This document shows, piece by piece, positions 60,806 to 64,000 of a stretch of 64,000 bases of DNA. Source of the stretch: Gymnopilus junonius (taxonomy: Eukaryota; Basidiomycota; Agaricomycetes; Agaricales; Galerinaceae); NCBI GenBank assembly GCA_015501075.1, contig JADNYJ010000018.1, forward strand, positions 186,001-250,000, in the 5' to 3' direction. Made by a program: the position numbers and the translations under genes. How positions within the stretch are numbered: the stretch's first letter is position 1; each line of letters begins with the position of its first letter. The notes beneath the pieces were generated by a model. It saw only the letters and a program-made list of their open reading frames with translations, was not told the origin of the DNA and did not search any database.

Positions 60806-63165
60806 ATGGCCCAGCCAAACGACACCAAGTCTCTTCACCGTCTCATTCGCTTTATTTCTAGTCTCGCTGTCGACGCGTTCTTCCGCGAGGTCAGAGTCAT
60901 CGGCGGCGAAAACGTACCTAAACATGGTCCTATCATAGTGTATGTCGTCGTCTCTCTCTTTCCAAGTGCACATCTACTGAGACGCACGGCAGCACTGCTA
61001 CTCACCACAACATGATGCTCGACCCTGTAATTCTCTGTAAGAACCGCTGTTGCTTTGTCCCTGGCTAATTAAGCAAACCCAAATTGCAGCGGTAGGATTT
61101 CCTCACCAACGGATGCTAAATTATTGGAGCAAAGGCGTGTCTTTCTCTTTGCCAATGGATACCCTGGCTGACTCTAATTTCAGCAAGTCTTTTTGCTCAT
61201 CCCATAATGCGCTGGATTTTGTTCTCTTCCGGCAATATTCCTGTGGACAGAAAGTCCAAAGACCGTCAGATCTTATTTAAAGGAACTATCGATGCTCTGT
61301 CTCGGGGCGAAGCCGTAGCACTTTTCCCTGAAGGGACCAGCTATACGGAGCCCAGAATCATGCAAGTGAAAGACGGTGCAGCCTGGGCAGCTATGGAATA
61401 TACGAAATGGGTTCGCGAAAATCCAGACAAAGGACTACAAAATGTCACGATCATCCCAGCGGCCATTGTGTATACCAACAAGTCGAAATATCGGAGCAGT
61501 GTAAGTCCACTTTCAAGACCGCTTTCAAAGTCGTTTCCTAACCACATTTCAAATAGGTGGTGATGGAGTGTGTCATTTTTCTGTTGTAGAACTGCGCAGA
61601 GACTGATTCATCTCTCTCAAAGGTTTGGTAGTCCGATTTCTGTTGACCCGTACATGGAGCAATTTTTTTCTGGCGTTGAAGGCGAACCTCGGGCTGCTGT
61701 TAAACGCTTGACTCGCACCATTGAACGTGAGCTGGTCGAAGCCACAGTCAATGCACCAGACTGGTAAGTCGTGGGGCTAGGCAGCATTTGCAATTTTTGG
61801 TAAATCCCTACTTTTACTGTTCAGGAACACTCTTTATGCTGCTCGAATGGCTCGAGAATTGTTGTGGGAACAGGAAGGGTCCATCAAGCTCGAGGACTTT
61901 GTCGTTGTGTCGCAGACGTGAATTTCATCAAGTTTACGTATTAATTCTTGCAAAGCTGACTTTTTTTTTATCCTGTAGCCTCGTTGACCTTTTTTCGAGC
62001 ACGGAAACAACTTCAAACCTCAGGTCGGCAAAGCGACATCTCCTTGGCTACTATTCTCTTTTACAGTCATCTCATCTATCAAATTCTGTTCTATCATCTC
62101 TACCATTGCCTCGGTCGTTGGAACCTAATACACCTGCTACGCTTCCAGGTCGCTTGTATACCCTTCTAATTCTTATTCGGGACTCTATTTCTGCTCTTAT
62201 TCAGCTTCCGTTCTTCTTCCTTCCACTTATTGTTCACAGCCCAGTCTATATCATGGGACGCGTTGGTGCCAAGCTGGTGGAGGACGAAGAAGAAACTCAA
62301 GCGCAAAACAAGGTTGCCTTTGGTTTGCTTTCTTTGCTCTTGATCTATCCGGCTATATTTTTCTTCCTTTGGGCCTTGTTTTCTTATACTGGTCTTGGTG
62401 CCTTGTTGGCTGCAGTCATGGTTTATCTGTTTGCTGTCTACCATATCAAAATGATTGACGGTAAGTTATCAAATGTATTCGTATCAACATTCCGAGCTTG
62501 ATTTATTTTACCAGGCAACTATGAACGGTACATTAAACATCAATTTACTTGCGAACTTGTCTAATTATGTCACTTTCAGTGCAAAGCGGTTTATCGCCGC
62601 TTGGCGAGTCCTCGTTGGGGTTTGGACGCCGAAGAAATGGGATCTCTCGTTGTCAGCTGTTTCTCCATACACGCAACCTCGTCCCCCTCCTGCCAATCCA
62701 TGGATTGACCGACCGGCTGGACCGTCAACAAAAAATGAAGAGAGGCAGGCACGGTCAGAAAGTCCGACGGACTTCAAGCTACAAGAGGAACCGTTGGTGA
62801 AAGAGCGACCAGCTCGTAGACCTCCTTCACGTCGACTTGTTCGCCACGTGTTGAGGTCGCGAGTAGTGGCTGTGAATGGACTGGCTGAATTCTTTGACCA
62901 CTTGGCACGCTCTGGTCGAGACAAGAAGGTGAAGGCAAGTCCGCATTTGGCGAGGATGTTTGGAGGCGAAATTAGTGTGTCTGCTTCTGAAGGTGGCGCA
63001 GAGGCCTCACCTGCAGAAGCGTGGCGGTATGCTACTGAGGTGATGGGATTCTTGGAGAAACGGGGGGCAAAGATACCTACTCTGGGGCAAGGGCCATTGA
63101 GAGACGCATGGGCGCTGAGTAGCGAAGGGGAAGGCTATACGACAGGAGAAGAACAAGTGCATTGA
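60806..63165 (+). CDS. GPT2: Glycerol-3-phosphate acyltransferase (Gpt2/Sct1 family)
   Basis: An ER enzyme that makes lysophosphatidate, the first step of glycerolipid synthesis. It starts MAQPNDTKSLHRLIRFISSL. The acyltransferase blocks are ATHHNMMLDPVIL (HX4D), YWSKASLFAHPIMRWILFSS with GNIPVDRKSKDRQ, VALFPEGTSYTEPRIMQ and VTIIPAAIVYTNKSKYRSS. Later come TLYAARMARELLWEQEGSIK, two C-terminal TM segments (RDSISALIQLPFFFLPLIVH, LLIYPAIFFFLWALFSYTG) and a basic, Pro-rich tail ending TTGEEQVH. About nine introns; one has a GC donor. The catalytic motifs are intact. The ATG at 60806 is the likely start. Confidence 0.92.
61135..61183 (+). other. GC-AG intron in the acyltransferase gene
   Basis: Donor AGCAAAG|GCGTGT, acceptor AATTTCAG|CAAGTC, 49 nt, phase 1. 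It gives LNYWSKASLFAHPIMRW. The GT sites two and four bases downstream would leave the conserved frame. Confidence 0.75.
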
Positions 63166-63306
63166 ATAGAATAGCTACACGCACAGACAACATGTTGTTG
63201 CTAGATTTCATTGATATTGATTAGATTAACCCAAACGGCGCACTGGGAGCGCAAATGGAAACTAAGTCGCTCAGGGTTGTGAAAGGGTGTTCAGAGGCCA
63301 ACTACC

Positions 63307-64000
63307 ATGTCCCACCCGCAGAGATCTCCCTACCAGCAGACCGTCGAGACCATCGACGAGCGCTTCTACTCTGTCTTCCCCGCTGCCAAGCCCAGCGACA
63401 ACGCTGACTGCTTCACCGGCCAGTCTTTCCGCTACGACCCATCGGCCACCACCTATGTCGAAGATAACGCCCAACTCCCAGGCCCCTCTCTCTCCTTTCA
63501 CTATCCTCCCCTGTCTCATGATATCTCATCCAACGAGTTCAAATCATTCTCGCTTCCCACCAGTGTGCAGGTGGGAGATGCGCCGCCCGCCGCCCCTGTG
63601 AGCGTCTAGATTCGGTCTGCTCGAACCACCGAGACTCATGTTTTCTCCCAGAAGAGCCCTCTTGCTGCTTCAGCCCAATTTCTAGCTCTCCATCCTGATA
63701 CTGGACATTACACTTCCGTAAGCATCAGCTGCCACCCAGTCATCACCCTTTCAACTTTTTCTAGGCCGCACATATAATGTATCCTGAACCAAGTGCATCC
63801 AACTTGAATCAGGTCCCATCTCCTCAAGTACAAGCCTCTCAGAACTACGGGCCTTACCCTGATCATCATCCGATAAGAGTCCCTCTCCACCTTTGCAAAG
63901 CCCTGTCGCTTCCCGCTCTCCCCACGGACATGTCTTTTTTCCCGCGGAAGACCCCTCGATTTCTCCCGCCAACGAGCTAGCTGTTGCAGTCAATACAGTA
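63307..64000 (+). CDS. 5' part of an unidentified gene, cut by the window end, with a probable one-base break
   Basis: The start MSHPQRSPYQQTVETIDERF is followed by YSVFPAAKPSDNADCFTGQS, FRYDPSATTYVEDNAQLPGP, HDISSNEFKSFSLPTSVQVG. After two GT-AG introns come KSPLAASAQFLALHPDTGHY and AAHIMYPEPSASNLNQVPSP. Near 63870-63871 (CC) the frame shifts by one base: NYGPYPDHHP before it, DKSPSPPLQSPVASRSP after it. Unshifted, the frame ends at 63980; with one more C it is open to the window end. The style is Pro/Ser/Gln-rich as in transcription factors, but no domain is visible yet. Confidence 0.6.

Overview
The window is nuclear DNA of a filamentous basidiomycete, most likely an Agaricomycete. Genes are packed 50-400 bp apart on both strands and are cut by very many introns of about 45-60 nt. 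The gene set (CBM1 secreted protein, Kre6/Skn1 glucan-synthesis protein, AreA-type GATA factor, fungal Zn2Cys6 factor, several basidiomycete-type orphan proteins) fits that lineage. There are no plasmid, phage or CRISPR signatures and no complete transposon. All gene models were assembled by eye from exons and conserved motifs; exon borders in weakly conserved parts are approximate.

Layout. 0-3.9 kb: the 3' part of a Kre6/Skn1 gene, a secreted CBM1 protein and a gap that may hold a decayed CBM1 copy. 3.9-11 kb: MSH2 and the convergent tRNA/RNA m5C methyltransferase TRM4. 11-20 kb: a membrane-anchored GH18 chitinase, a four-TM protein, the choline-transporter-like PNS1, a PP2C phosphatase and, back to back with it, an eIF5-mimic (BZW) gene. 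20-31 kb: a Zn2Cys6 regulator, an unresolved gap, the meiotic gene MND1, a cytochrome P450 and a very large low-complexity protein. 31-38 kb: complex I subunit NDUFS7, a PAS-kinase-like kinase, an AlkA/Mag-type DNA glycosylase and an orphan protein. 38-51 kb: a TDT-family transporter, PI4-kinase type II, a TAT-SF1/Cus2 splicing factor, a complex I 21 kDa-like subunit, a UPF0651-like protein, an orphan and a gamma-glutamyltranspeptidase. 51-64 kb: a 1.7 kb gene-free gap, a signal-peptide-peptidase gene that has lost its catalytic core, an AreA-type GATA factor, a Sec7-PH Arf-GEF, a glycerol-3-phosphate acyltransferase and the start of an unidentified gene.

The genes are mostly housekeeping (DNA repair and meiosis, RNA modification and splicing, lipid and membrane traffic, cell wall, respiration) and do not form one pathway; I see no convincing metabolite cluster or new system. 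Three things stand out. (1) About ten introns need a GC donor (GC-AG) to keep conserved frames, a lot for roughly 200 introns. (2) Four genes are each broken by one missing base in a short homopolymer, three of them in the last 9 kb, which suggests base-call errors or a degenerate allele. (3) The signal-peptide-peptidase gene keeps its N-terminal membrane segments and its C-terminal PAL motif but lacks the YD and GxGD aspartate motifs.
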